DNA from: Parabacteroides massiliensis
Lineage (GTDB): Bacteria; Bacteroidota; Bacteroidia; Bacteroidales; Tannerellaceae
Assembly: GCF_900155425.1 (NCBI RefSeq)
Contig: NZ_LT700191.1
Span: 669,918 to 733,917 of the forward strand
Direction of reading: 5' to 3'
DNA length: 64,000 bases
Of the stretch, positions 36,784 through 45,915 are shown piece by piece; position 1 is the stretch's first letter; the number at the start of each line of letters is the position of its first letter. The position numbers and the translations under genes are program-made. The notes beneath the pieces are model-generated. The model was not told the DNA's origin. It did no database searches and worked only from the letters and a program-made list of their open reading frames with translations.

Positions 36784-38931
36784 TTATTCACCTAACAGTA
36801 TTTCCAGGATCTGGACAGCTGCTTTCGTTACAGATGTACCCGGACCGAAGATGGCGGCAACACCAGCTTTGTACAGGAAGTCATAGTCCTGTGCAGGGAT
36901 AACGCCTCCGGCGATCACGATAATATCGGGACGACCCAATTTCTTCAGTTCTTCGATAACCTGCGGAATCAAAGTCTTGTGTCCGGCGGCCAAAGAAGAA
37001 ACACCCATTACGTGAACGTCGTTCTCTACAGCCTGGCGGGCAGCTTCGGCCGGAGTCTGGAACAGGGGCCCCATATCCACATCGAAACCACAGTCTGCAT
37101 AACCTGTAGCCACAACTTTAGCACCACGGTCGTGCCCGTCCTGACCCATCTTAGCGATCATGATACGCGGCTGGCGACCCTCTTTCTTGGCAAACTCGGC
37201 AGTCAGCTCACAAGCCTTCTGGAAGTCTGCGTCTTTCTTCGTTTCTGATGAATACACGCCTGATATAGTTCTGATGATTGCTTTATAACGACCTACTACA
37301 ACTTCGCAAGCATCGGAGATTTCTCCCAGTGATGCACGCAAGCCGGCTGCTTTGACTGCCAGTTCGAGCAGGTTGCCTTTCTTCGTACGGACGCATTCCG
37401 TGATGTCGGCCAACGCTTTCTGCACGGCTTCTTCGTCACGGTTGGCACGCAGTTCTTTCAACAGTTCGATCTGCTCGTTACGAACGGCTGTATTGTCGAT
37501 TTCAAGGATATCGATCGGGTCTTCTTTCGGCAGGCGGTATTTGTTCACACCGACGATTGTCTGGACGCCAGAGTCGATACGAGCCTGCGTACGGGCAGCA
37601 GCCTCTTCGATACGCATCTTGGGCAGACCTGTTTCGATCGCTTTCGCCATACCGCCCATGCTTTCGATTTCCTGGATCAAAGCCCAGCCTTTATGAACGA
37701 GTTCGTTTGTCAGAGATTCCACATAGTAAGAACCGGCCCACGGGTCGATCTCCTTGCATATCTTCGTTTCTTCCTGGATATAAATCTGGGTGTTACGGGC
37801 GATACGTGCAGAGAAGTCTGTCGGCAAAGCAATGGCTTCGTCCAATGCGTTCGTATGCAGAGACTGTGTGTGGCCCAAAGCGGCAGCCATAGCTTCGATA
37901 CAAGTACGGCCTACGTTGTTGAACGGGTCCTGCTCGGTCAGTGACCAACCTGAAGTCTGGCAGTGAGTACGCAGAGCCAGAGATTTCGGATTCTTGGCAC
38001 CGAAGCTCTTCACGATCTTCGCCCACAACATACGTGCGGCACGCATCTTGGCGATTTCCATGAAGTGGTTCACTCCGATAGCCCAGAAGAATGACAGACG
38101 CGGAGCGAAAGCATCGATATCGATACCGGCGTTCACACCGGCACGAAGATATTCAAGGCCGTCGCAAAGCGTATAAGCCATTTCGATATCGGCTGTCGCA
38201 CCTGCTTCCTGCATGTGGTAACCGGAGATGGAGATGGAGTTGAACTTCGGCATCTTCTGGGAAGTATATTCGAAGATATCGGCGATGATACGCATGGAGA
38301 ATTCAGGCGGGTAGATATAAGTGTTACGTACCATGAACTCTTTCAGGATATCGTTCTGGATTGTTCCGGCCATCTCTTCCAATTTGGCACCCTGTTCCAA
38401 ACCTGCATTGATATAGAAAGCCAATACAGGAAGTACGGCACCGTTCATTGTCATGGAAACAGACATCTTGTTCAAAGGAATGCCATCGAACAAAACCTTC
38501 ATGTTCTCCAACGAACAGATAGAAACACCGGCTTTACCGACGTCACCGACCACACGTTCGTTGTCAGCATCGTAACCACGGTGTGTCGGAAGGTCGAAAG
38601 CGACAGACAGACCTTTCTGGCCGGAAGCCAGGTTACGGCGATAGAATGCGTTAGACTCTTCTGCTGTAGAGAAACCTGCATACTGGCGGATCGTCCAGGG
38701 GCGCATAGCGTACATGCCGCTATACGGGCCACGCAGATAAGGAGGCAGACCGGAAGCATAGTTCAAATGTTCCATCCCTTCCAGGTCTTCTTTTGTATAT
38801 ACGGGTTTCACCTCGATGTGCTCGGGTGTTTTCCAATTGGCCTCGATGCCATTGGCTTTTGCCCATTCGGCAGCGTTGGTTGCTGCAAAACCGGCATTCT
38901 TTATATCTATGTTTTTAAAATTTGGTCTCAT
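36784..38931 (-). CDS. mutB: Methylmalonyl-CoA mutase, large (catalytic) subunit
   Basis: About 715 residues. With mutA it interconverts succinyl-CoA and (R)-methylmalonyl-CoA using adenosylcobalamin, the step that leads to propionate in Bacteroidales. The N-terminal TIM barrel carries the substrate segment [21 protein letters not shown], and the C-terminal domain carries DGHDRGAKV, with H599 as the lower cobalt ligand, plus [10 protein letters not shown] and VIAGGVIP of the B12 fold. I choose 38931 ([10 protein letters not shown]) over an upstream ATG at 38970 that lies in the repeat-rich gap. Confidence 0.97.
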   Translation of the reverse strand: MRPNFKNIDIKNAGFAATNAAEWAKANGIEANWKTPEHIEVKPVYTKEDLEGMEHLNYASGLPPYLRGPYSGMYAMRPWTIRQYAGFSTAEESNAFYRRNLASGQKGLSVAFDLPTHRGYDADNERVVGDVGKAGVSICSLENMKVLFDGIPLNKMSVSMTMNGAVLPVLAFYINAGLEQGAKLEEMAGTIQNDILKEFMVRNTYIYPPEFSMRIIADIFEYTSQKMPKFNSISISGYHMQEAGATADIEMAYTLCDGLEYLRAGVNAGIDIDAFAPRLSFFWAIGVNHFMEIAKMRAARMLWAKIVKSFGAKNPKSLALRTHCQTSGWSLTEQDPFNNVGRTCIEAMAAALGHTQSLHTNALDEAIALPTDFSARIARNTQIYIQEETKICKEIDPWAGSYYVESLTNELVHKGWALIQEIESMGGMAKAIETGLPKMRIEEAAARTQARIDSGVQTIVGVNKYRLPKEDPIDILEIDNTAVRNEQIELLKELRANRDEEAVQKALADITECVRTKKGNLLELAVKAAGLRASLGEISDACEVVVGRYKAIIRTISGVYSSETKKDADFQKACELTAEFAKKEGRQPRIMIAKMGQDGHDRGAKVVATGYADCGFDVDMGPLFQTPAEAARQAVENDVHVMGVSSLAAGHKTLIPQVIEELKKLGRPDIIVIAGGVIPAQDYDFLYKAGVAAIFGPGTSVTKAAVQILEILLGE

Positions 38932-38937
38932 TTCTCT

Positions 38938-39019
38938 GATGATTTGAGATTCACCATTTATGATTTGCAATTTATGATTTACGGCAACGAACTGCCAATC
39001 ATAAATTATAAATCATAAA
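38938..39019. repeat. Inverted repeat built from TTTATGATT units between mutA and mutB
   Basis: The left arm has TTTATGATTTGCAATTTATGATTT and the right arm has ATAAATTATAAATCATAAATC-type units, around a GC-richer centre with GGCAACGAACTGCC. This is the same unit as in the gltX-waaA gap. It lies inside one operon, so it must be transcribed. Confidence 0.8.
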
Positions 39020-40885
39020 TCAATTAATTCCTAATTTTACGTTGAAAGCTTTCAATGTTTCAAGCACGTTGCTCTTTACATTTACATATTGGTCGATACC
39101 CACTGCTTTCAGGTCTTCCATACAAGCAGGCATACCGGCTACAACAAACTCAGCTCTTCCGGCCAAAGCCTTGTAAGCCGCAGGAGCCAATTCTGCATAT
39201 TCATCATCGCTTGAGCAAAGAACCACGATTTCAGCACCGGCTTCGACAGCTGCTTCCACACCCGCTTCAACCGTATCGAAACCTAAATTATCAATCACCT
39301 TATATCCTGCACAAGCAAAGAAGTTGCTTGAGAACTGAGAACGAGCCAGGCGCATAGCCAGGTTACCGATCGTCAGCATGAATACTTTCGGAGTCTTGCC
39401 GCTCTTTTCCGTTGCCAGGCGCAATGCTTCAAATTCCGAAGCGCCACGGGAGAAATCAAGCGCGGTGACAGTAGCTTCGCCACAATCGTGACCGCCGCCA
39501 CAGCAACAACCGCCGGCCTCGGTCTTGATCTTTTCGGCTGCCACTTCGTTGAAGTTCGGGAACTGGTTGGTTCCTAACAGGATTTCACGACGGGTAGCGA
39601 CTGCTTTCTTACGGGCTTCGTTGGAGGCGTTAACGGCTTTCTGGATTTCACCGGAAGCGACTTCCGCACCAAAACCGCCTTTATCTTCCACTTCAAGGAA
39701 CAACTTCCAAGCAACATCAGCCAAGGAATTCGTCAGAACCTCTACATAATAAGAACCGGCAGAAGGATCGACAACCTTATCCAAATGGCATTCTTCCTTC
39801 AACAGCAACTGCTGGTTGCGGGCAATACGCTCGGAGAAATCGTCCGGAGTCTGATAAGTCTTGTCGAACGGACGAACCGTGATCGAATCGACACCGGCAA
39901 GAGCAGCCGACATGGCTTCTGTCTGTGAACGCAGCAAGTTTACGTGAGCATCATAAACTGTCATGTTCCATTCCGAAGTCTGCGCATGGATATGCATCTT
40001 GCAAGCGCACTGGCAAGCCGGATTGTAAGCGGCAACGATTTCAGCCCACAACCAACGAGCGGCACGGAACTTGGCGATTTCCATGAAGTAGTTGGAACTG
40101 ATACCGAAATTGAATTTGATCTTCTTGGCAACTTCCGTAACGTCCAGGCCGGCTTCAGCCAGCTTAGCCAACAGTTCGTTACCCCAAGCCAATGCATACC
40201 CTAACTCCTGAGAGATATAGGCTCCTGCATTATTGAAGTAGAAGGCATTTACTGCCAACACTTTGTAACCCGGCAGAGCAGCACCCGCTTTGAGCACAGC
40301 GGCGGCAGCTTCCACCCAGTTTTCGTTTTCCTTACCTTTCACCAGAGGTTTCTTGAACGGGTCGTAGTTTACAGAACCTTTGCATTTTTCCAGGTCTGCG
40401 CCTTTGCCTTTGAAGTAGTCGGCAAGAATGCCGATCAACATTTCAGCCTTGCAATTGCAAGTGTCGAAATTCAGTTCCACACATTCAGGACAAATACCGT
40501 CAAGCAAGGCAGCAATGTTTTCTGCGTTTACGTCGCTTCCCTTAATGATGAAGCCAAGAGAGGTCACACCCTTATTCAGAATGTCAAGGGCTTTTTCATT
40601 AGCACCTTTGAAACAGGTGACTTCGATGTTCTGGCGCACCTTCCAATCGTTGTCCTTCTTTGTTCCGCGAACGTAAGGGAATTCACCGGGAAGAGACTCG
40701 GTTGTCTTCAATCCTTCGATGTCTTCTGCACGATAGAAAGGATTTACATTAAATCCTTCGCCTGTCTTCCAAACAAGCTTTTTCTCAAACGGAACCCCTT
40801 TCAGGTCGGCCGTAATCTTCGCCATCCACTCTTCAGTAGACACAGGGGCAAATTCTGAGAAAAGTTTTTCTTTTAATTCTGCCAT
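39020..40885 (-). CDS. mutA: Methylmalonyl-CoA mutase, small subunit
   Basis: A 621-residue partner of mutB. It keeps the TIM barrel and the B12-like fold but lacks the DxHxxG cobalt ligand, as expected for the non-catalytic subunit. An unusual Cys/Gly-rich stretch, GGCCCGGGHDCG, lies near residues 486-497 in the linker between the two domains. It is the first gene of the pair and has an excellent promoter. About 90 bases, filled by a repeat, separate it from mutB. Confidence 0.96.
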   Translation of the reverse strand: MAELKEKLFSEFAPVSTEEWMAKITADLKGVPFEKKLVWKTGEGFNVNPFYRAEDIEGLKTTESLPGEFPYVRGTKKDNDWKVRQNIEVTCFKGANEKALDILNKGVTSLGFIIKGSDVNAENIAALLDGICPECVELNFDTCNCKAEMLIGILADYFKGKGADLEKCKGSVNYDPFKKPLVKGKENENWVEAAAAVLKAGAALPGYKVLAVNAFYFNNAGAYISQELGYALAWGNELLAKLAEAGLDVTEVAKKIKFNFGISSNYFMEIAKFRAARWLWAEIVAAYNPACQCACKMHIHAQTSEWNMTVYDAHVNLLRSQTEAMSAALAGVDSITVRPFDKTYQTPDDFSERIARNQQLLLKEECHLDKVVDPSAGSYYVEVLTNSLADVAWKLFLEVEDKGGFGAEVASGEIQKAVNASNEARKKAVATRREILLGTNQFPNFNEVAAEKIKTEAGGCCCGGGHDCGEATVTALDFSRGASEFEALRLATEKSGKTPKVFMLTIGNLAMRLARSQFSSNFFACAGYKVIDNLGFDTVEAGVEAAVEAGAEIVVLCSSDDEYAELAPAAYKALAGRAEFVVAGMPACMEDLKAVGIDQYVNVKSNVLETLKAFNVKLGIN

Positions 40886-40950
40886 AATATTAGTTGTTTT
40901 AATACTGGTATTAGTAATTGTTCAATAGTATATTGTTCAATAACAGTAGG

Positions 40951-40981
40951 CAAAGGTAGAATAAATAAACTTGAACACAAA
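40951..40981 (-). promoter_or_regulatory. Promoter of the mutAB operon
   Basis: On the minus strand TTTG (40981-40978) is separated by 19 bases from TACCTTTG (40958-40951), a full consensus match. It gives a leader of about 60 bases. No B12 riboswitch is present in this leader. Confidence 0.75.
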
Positions 40982-41147
40982 TGAAATACAAACGAATTTG
41001 ACACCTCTTTTAACGCCTTTTAGTGGAGATACGAAGAATTTGATACCAAAATGACAGGGGATAATCATTTTCTTCAAAAAAAATTCTTCAAATGATACAC
41101 CGAAATAAAATATTTACTATTTTCGCAGCGTCAAACAAAGACTATCC

Positions 41148-41220
41148 GGTGCATTCGTCTAGTGGTCTAGGACGCCGCCCTCTCACGGCGGAAACTCGGG
41201 TTCGAACCCCGGACGCACTA
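41148..41220 (+). tRNA. tRNA-Glu (anticodon CTC)
   Basis: A 73-base cloverleaf. The D-arm region is TCGTCTAGTGGTCTAGGAC, the anticodon stem CCGCC/GGCGG closes loop CTCTCAC (anticodon CTC), and the T-loop is TTCGAAC. The acceptor ends GTGC/GCAC pair; one A-C mismatch is seen lower in the stem. The sequence closely follows bacterial tRNA-Glu. The near-consensus -7 box TATTTTCG lies about 30 bases upstream. CCA is not encoded. Confidence 0.93.
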
Positions 41221-41222
41221 CA

Positions 41223-41254
41223 AAAGCCTGCAATTCACTTGCGGGCTTTTTTCT
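41223..41254 (+). terminator. Terminator after tRNA-Glu
   Basis: AAAGCCTGCAA pairs with TTGCGGGCTTT around a five-base loop and is followed by a T run. It separates the tRNA from the converging helicase gene. Confidence 0.85.
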
Positions 41255-41266
41255 TTCTATGGCCGC

Positions 41267-43273
41267 TTATCTGCTTTTATTCTCATTACGAAGTTCATCG
41301 GCAATATCCCGGTGTTGCCGCGCCAGCTCCTCCTCTCCTATATGCAGGAATGCTTCGGCAAGATATTCATGGGCTGCTGCATGCTTCGGCTTCAGGTCGA
41401 CAGCTTTCATGAAGTCAGAAACAGCCTCGTCATAATATTTCAGTTGAAGATAGGATTTTCCACGATTATAACGCGCTTTAAAAGATTTCGGGTTCAGCCG
41501 CACAGCTTCGTTCAGGCAAGTAACCGCCTGGAAACCGTCACCCAAATCGAGAAGAGTCACTCCTTTCCGCACCCAGGCATCCACAAATTCGGGATAAAGC
41601 TTAAGCGCTTTGTCGAAAGAGCGGATAGCCGCATTCGGATCATGCGCTTTCGTGATACATTCATTTCCCATCAAATAGTATTCGTGGGCATATTCTTTCT
41701 GAATCTCCCGCTGGGCGTGTATCTCCTCCCTGAGTTTCTTGATCTGCGCCCGTTGAGTGTTCATCGTTTGCAATTTCATACGGAGCAACCGTTGCACTTC
41801 CGGCTTTTCCAACTCATTCCGCTTACTGACGGCCGCTGCAAAGGCCTCGACCGTCTCTTTCACATTGCCGGACTTAAAGCTATGAGCGGCACGCGCGTAC
41901 AACAATTCGGCTTCACTTTCACGCAAACTCTTTTCAATCAGTTGCCGGTCATTAAACATCTGGCTGAACTGGACGATTTCTTTCCGCACAAAGATGTCAT
42001 GCGGAGAAATGCGGCTTTTCAAGACCAATCCTTCCAAAGACGTGCAACGACTCAGAGCGACATACGTCTGGCCGCCGGCAAACACGCCGCCTGTCAAATC
42101 CACCACGACACGGCTGAACGTCAGCCCCTGGCTCTTATGCACGGTGATCGCCCAGGCAAGGCGGATCGGCAACTGCTCGAATGTACCGACTATTTCCTCT
42201 TCGACCTTTTTTTCTTTTTCGTTGTACTTATATTTATAGTTGCGCCAGGAAGTCGGCTCGACCAGATATTCCCTCCCGTCCTCCAGCAGGACATAGACAT
42301 TTCCATTCTCGTCGATCCCCGATACCATGCCGATCGTACCATTGACCCAACGCCGTTCATAATCATTATCGATAAAGATGACCTGTGCCTGTTCCTTGAT
42401 GGACAGGTTCAATTGTGTCGGCAGCGACGATTCGGGGAAATCGCCTTCGATCTTGCCTCGGGAGACAAACTCTTCACCGGGCAATTCCCCTAACTTTCGT
42501 TCATTGATAAAATCCACCTGATCCCGTCGCGTCGCAAGCGTGATGTACATATCTTCGTTTCGAGGCGTAAAATCAGGGAAACAGCGGGCATTCAACGTAT
42601 CCAACTCCTGTTTTCGGGCGGCATTGCTACGGATACGGTCCAAAATATTGATAAACACCGGATCTGTCTGCCGGTACACTTTCTGCAATTCGATCGGAAC
42701 CAGGTTTATATCCTTGAAGACACGGGCCGAAAAGAAAAACGGGCTGGCATAGAAAAGACTCAATATTTCTTTCTGGTCGGAAGGGACAACCGGTTCCAAC
42801 TGGAAGACGTCGCCGACAAACAAGAGCTGCTTCCCTCCGAACGGCAAACGCATATTGCCGGAAAAGACACGCAAGATACGGTCGACACAATCGATGATAT
42901 CTGCCCTCACCATCGAAATCTCGTCGATAATGATCAATTCAACTTCCGAAATCAGCTTCCGATGTTCTTTCCTATACTTGAAAAACTCGAAGATACGTCC
43001 GTTCTTCAGGCTCAAATCCGGATCATCGGGCAACATCGGGCGAAAAGGCAACTTGAAAAACGAATGAAGCGTCACCCCTTCCGCATTAATCGCCGCTATC
43101 CCTGTCGGCGCCAATACGACATACTTCTTTTTCGTATGTGCGCAGATGTATTTCAGGAACGTGGATTTACCCGTTCCGGCCTTCCCGGTCAGAAAGACGG
43201 ACTGGCGCGTATGGGAGATCAGTTGCAGGGCATCCTGAAACTCCTTATTATCTGTATCTAATTGAAATTCCAA
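41267..43273 (-). CDS. PIF1/RecD-like DNA helicase with C-terminal TPR repeats
   Basis: A 668-residue SF1B helicase. Walker A is GKAGTGKST (residues 30-38), Walker B IIIDEISM, then QLLFVGDVFQLEP (motif III), and AITVHKSQGLTFSRVVVD with YVALSRCTSLEGL (motifs V-VI). After about residue 440 comes a coiled-coil-like segment and then TPR repeats (AIRSFDKALKLYPEFVDAWVRKGVTLLDLG, NEAVRLNPKSFKARYNRGKSY, AVDLKPKHAAAHEYLAEAFL). This helicase-TPR arrangement is common in Bacteroidetes. Its job is likely genome maintenance, with the TPRs as a protein-binding platform. Confidence 0.92.
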   Translation of the reverse strand: MEFQLDTDNKEFQDALQLISHTRQSVFLTGKAGTGKSTFLKYICAHTKKKYVVLAPTGIAAINAEGVTLHSFFKLPFRPMLPDDPDLSLKNGRIFEFFKYRKEHRKLISEVELIIIDEISMVRADIIDCVDRILRVFSGNMRLPFGGKQLLFVGDVFQLEPVVPSDQKEILSLFYASPFFFSARVFKDINLVPIELQKVYRQTDPVFINILDRIRSNAARKQELDTLNARCFPDFTPRNEDMYITLATRRDQVDFINERKLGELPGEEFVSRGKIEGDFPESSLPTQLNLSIKEQAQVIFIDNDYERRWVNGTIGMVSGIDENGNVYVLLEDGREYLVEPTSWRNYKYKYNEKEKKVEEEIVGTFEQLPIRLAWAITVHKSQGLTFSRVVVDLTGGVFAGGQTYVALSRCTSLEGLVLKSRISPHDIFVRKEIVQFSQMFNDRQLIEKSLRESEAELLYARAAHSFKSGNVKETVEAFAAAVSKRNELEKPEVQRLLRMKLQTMNTQRAQIKKLREEIHAQREIQKEYAHEYYLMGNECITKAHDPNAAIRSFDKALKLYPEFVDAWVRKGVTLLDLGDGFQAVTCLNEAVRLNPKSFKARYNRGKSYLQLKYYDEAVSDFMKAVDLKPKHAAAHEYLAEAFLHIGEEELARQHRDIADELRNENKSR

Positions 43274-43293
43274 TCGTGTAATTTTTGATCTGA

Positions 43294-43301
43294 CAAAGCT
43301 A
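43294..43301 (-). promoter_or_regulatory. -7 promoter box of the helicase gene
   Basis: TAGCTTTG on the minus strand, 21 bases before the start codon; a TTTG lies about 24 bases upstream. Confidence 0.5.
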
Positions 43302-43407
43302 TAGAATATTTTATATATCTGCTTACAAAAAGTTCATAATTTATTTGCAGAAGTCCGGGACTTTGCTTTACTTTGTGATATCAAAATAATATCAAATAAC
43401 GATCATT

Positions 43408-44283
43408 ATGAAAACACAGGAAAAGAACTTCGACGGCATTAAATTATCCGGTTTTACGGCTATATTTATCATGCTTGCTTTAACAGGGACAGCCATATAT
43501 CTACTATCGCTGCCACAAACAACGAGTACCATCGCCGGCGTCATCTGCGGGATATGCGTCGTTGTCATGTTTCCCGGATTCATGATCATCCAGCCAAACA
43601 ATTCGCGCGTACTGACTTTTTTCGGCAGATATGCCGGAACAGTCATGAGTAATGGTTTCTATTGGGTAAATCCGCTTTTCCTGAAATCAACCGTAACATT
43701 ACGCATCTTAAACCTGAACATCGACCCGATCAAAGTCAACGACAAAGTCGGTAATCCGATCATGATCGGAGCCGTAGTCGTCTGGAGAATAAAAGACACC
43801 TATAAAGCCAGTTTCGATATATCCGGAGACATCCGGGAGTTTGTTCAAATACAAAGCGACGCCGCTCTTCGGCAAGTTGCAGGCATGTATGCTTACGACA
43901 CAAACGAAGCGATTGATAAAGTCACACTCCGTTCCGATGAAAGCGGAGAAATAACCCAACGCCTGGAAGACGAGCTCAACAGCCGTCTTGCCATCGCCGG
44001 AATCGAAATCGTGGAAGCCCGTATCAACTACCTGGCTTATGCATCCGAAATCGCCAGCGTGATGTTGCGCCGCCAGCAGGCAGACGCCATCATCTCTGCC
44101 CGCGAACGGATCGTGGAAGGAGCCGTCAGCATGGTCCACCTGGCATTGGAAAAGTTAGAGAAAGACGGCGTTGTCGAACTGGATGAAGAACGGAAAGCGG
44201 CGATGGTCAGCAACCTGTTGGTAGTCCTTTGTGCGGACGAGTCCGCGCAACCTGTTGTCAATACAGGTACTTTATATCAGTAA
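43408..44283 (+). CDS. SPFH (band 7 / stomatin-like) membrane protein
   Basis: A 291-residue protein with two N-terminal membrane helices (about 14-35 and 40-60) and then an SPFH domain starting at FMIIQPNNSRVLTFFGRYAGTV. A helical segment rich in Ala, Glu and Arg (SVMLRRQQADAIISARERIVEGAV) follows, as in flotillin-like scaffolds. Such proteins organise membrane microdomains. A small ribbon-helix-helix protein follows 21 bases downstream, a pairing seen in Bacteroidetes, but the link in function is not known. Confidence 0.9.
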   Translation: MKTQEKNFDGIKLSGFTAIFIMLALTGTAIYLLSLPQTTSTIAGVICGICVVVMFPGFMIIQPNNSRVLTFFGRYAGTVMSNGFYWVNPLFLKSTVTLRILNLNIDPIKVNDKVGNPIMIGAVVVWRIKDTYKASFDISGDIREFVQIQSDAALRQVAGMYAYDTNEAIDKVTLRSDESGEITQRLEDELNSRLAIAGIEIVEARINYLAYASEIASVMLRRQQADAIISARERIVEGAVSMVHLALEKLEKDGVVELDEERKAAMVSNLLVVLCADESAQPVVNTGTLYQ

Positions 44284-44304
44284 TTTTTACAGTTAGAATA
44301 AAAT

Positions 44305-44511
44305 ATGGCCAAAAAGGAAAATGGAAATGCGATCAAAAGTTTCATCTTGCGTGTGGACGCAGAAATGATGGAAGCGATCGAAGCCTGGGCTGCCGATGAG
44401 TTTCGGAGCACAAACGGCCAGATACAATACATTTTGGATCAAGCCTTACGCAAGGCTGGACGGCTCAAAAAGAAACGAAAAATGAAATCAGAAGAAAATG
44501 ATAAAGAGTAG
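44305..44511 (+). CDS. Small Arc-like ribbon-helix-helix protein
   Basis: A 68-residue basic protein. SFILRVDAEMMEAIEAWAADEFRSTNGQIQYILDQALRKAG matches the Arc/MetJ ribbon-helix-helix layout, with the beta-strand SFILRVD and two helices; the C-terminal tail is a run of Lys, Arg and Glu. It probably binds DNA as a dimer, although proteins of this type next to SPFH genes could have another role. It shares a transcript with the SPFH gene and is followed by a terminator. Confidence 0.82.
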   Translation: MAKKENGNAIKSFILRVDAEMMEAIEAWAADEFRSTNGQIQYILDQALRKAGRLKKKRKMKSEENDKE

Positions 44512-44548
44512 AAAACAATAATAACGAAAACCTGTCCGGACGTTTTTT

Positions 44549-44598
44549 AAATATCCTTCGGTAGAAAACAATTTTCTCCCCGAAGGATATTTCTTTTT
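44549..44598. terminator. Bidirectional terminator between the Arc-like and SPOR genes
   Basis: AAATATCCTTCGG pairs with CCGAAGGATATTT around an 18-base loop, followed by CTTTTT on the plus strand and preceded by T-rich sequence read from the minus strand. The two genes converge here. Confidence 0.8.
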
Positions 44599-44607
44599 AT
44601 ACATAAA

Positions 44608-45600
44608 TCAACGGCTGATAAACAACCAAGCATCCTTATATCTCGGATTGGAACGGAGAGTCTGCATATAAGATTCTGCCGCTTCGCGGTTATCGAACTT
44701 ATCCGCATAGATACGATATTTCCCATCGCGCACAACCTTGCTGACATGCTTGCATTCGTTACGGTCTACACCGGCAATAAATTCGTCCGCCTGCGACTCG
44801 GAGGGGAAACTGGCAATTACGATATGGTACATTTTTTTAGGCTGGACAACTACAGGCTTGGACACAGCCGCTTTCTTTTCCGCAACCGGAGCAGACGCAG
44901 CTTTTTTCACTTCACGGGCAATCACCTCTTCCGATGATTCCTGCTTCGTATCCGCTTCCGCCACTGTACTGTCCGGCAAAACCGCTTCAAGAAGAACCGG
45001 CTTTTGCACAACCATCCCGGTCGGAACAAAACTGGCTGTATAGGCCTCCTGGTTGACTTCTTTCACCGGAGTGGAGACCAACAGGAACAATGCTACTGCG
45101 GCAGCCGAGACCATAGCTGTACGGATCAGCTTACGGCTGATCGGAATATAAAGGGTGTCTTTCTTTTCTTTTTGAACGGAAAGAAGAGCCGGGAAATGGA
45201 ACACGGGCAAACCATACGAACCGACACTGAAAAGGTCAGTTTCACCCGGATGGAAAATCATCTGCCCCTCTTCTCCTACCGTGAACGAACCTAACACGCC
45301 TAACGATAGTTTTCCATACCGTTGCAGGGTGTTCTTCATATCCTCCACATCTTCGTCCAACATCAGTTGTGCCCGGCGATAGCTCACCGCATACATCTGC
45401 ATATATGATTCAGGCAAAAGCCCGTCGTTATGCTGCAGCGTCATATTGAAGCCGATCTCTTTGCGCAAAGGACAAAACGTATGTTCCTCCACACGCCGCA
45501 CAGCCGGAACAACCTGCAGGACAAAACCTCCGAACTTCGGTACAATCACACAATCATGCACCAGAAGCAAACGTTCAATATGTGTTACAATTCTAAGCAT
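44608..45600 (-). CDS. SPOR-domain membrane protein with HU-like N-terminal domain
   Basis: About 330 residues. The N-terminus (LRIVTHIERLLLVHDCVIVPKFGGFV) is the HU-CCDC81-type domain found in Bacteroidetes. A membrane helix follows (about 167-185, MVSAAAVALFLLVS), then an Ala/Lys/Glu-rich linker. The C-terminal SPOR domain (MYHIVIASFPSESQADEFIAG ... KYRIYADKFDNREAAESYM) binds denuded peptidoglycan glycans at the division septum in known members. I choose the start at 45600, which lies just after a full promoter; a longer frame to 45696 would run through it. Confidence 0.87.
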   Translation of the reverse strand: MLRIVTHIERLLLVHDCVIVPKFGGFVLQVVPAVRRVEEHTFCPLRKEIGFNMTLQHNDGLLPESYMQMYAVSYRRAQLMLDEDVEDMKNTLQRYGKLSLGVLGSFTVGEEGQMIFHPGETDLFSVGSYGLPVFHFPALLSVQKEKKDTLYIPISRKLIRTAMVSAAAVALFLLVSTPVKEVNQEAYTASFVPTGMVVQKPVLLEAVLPDSTVAEADTKQESSEEVIAREVKKAASAPVAEKKAAVSKPVVVQPKKMYHIVIASFPSESQADEFIAGVDRNECKHVSKVVRDGKYRIYADKFDNREAAESYMQTLRSNPRYKDAWLFISR

Positions 45601-45604
45601 ACAA

Positions 45605-45635
45605 CAAAGGTAAATCTTTTGCACGGATTGCCAAA
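45605..45635 (-). promoter_or_regulatory. Promoter of the SPOR gene, almost touching the start codon
   Basis: TTTG (45635-45632), 19 bases, TACCTTTG (45612-45605) on the minus strand is a full consensus. The ATG at 45600 begins four bases after the box, so the mRNA may be leaderless. Confidence 0.7.
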
Positions 45636-45733
45636 AAATTTCATTATCTTTCGAACACTTTTCAACGCGAACCGCATCCGGGTTCACCTTGTTCACGATA
45701 AAATCTTTTTTCCGATGTTGTCAAGCATATTTT

Positions 45734-45796
45734 CGACATTGCCGAAAACATACTCGACAACCCCGGAAACATTCCCGACAATGCCGAAAACAGATT
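45734..45796. repeat. Exact 21-base-period tandem array between SPOR and cbiB
   Basis: CGACA begins at 45734, 45755 and 45776, each heading a 21-base unit with CCGAAAAC or CCGGAAAC about ten bases later. It lies between two divergent genes. The period and the CGAAA core recall the array near 23.9 kb. Confidence 0.75.
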
Positions 45797-45899
45797 ACAT
45801 GCAGACAAAATCCACACGGCATGCAGACCCGACTACAATTTCACTCCGATAAATCATGAGGAATATAAGCAATGGATTCCATAACTGGAATTATATTTT

Positions 45900-45907
45900 T
45901 ACCTTTG
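45900..45907 (+). promoter_or_regulatory. -7 promoter box of the cobalamin operon
   Basis: TACCTTTG matches TAnnTTTG and ends eight bases before the chosen cbiB start at 45916. No matching TTTG is seen at the usual -33 spacing, so expression may need an activator. No B12 riboswitch is present upstream. Confidence 0.55.
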
Positions 45908-45915
45908 CCACTATT

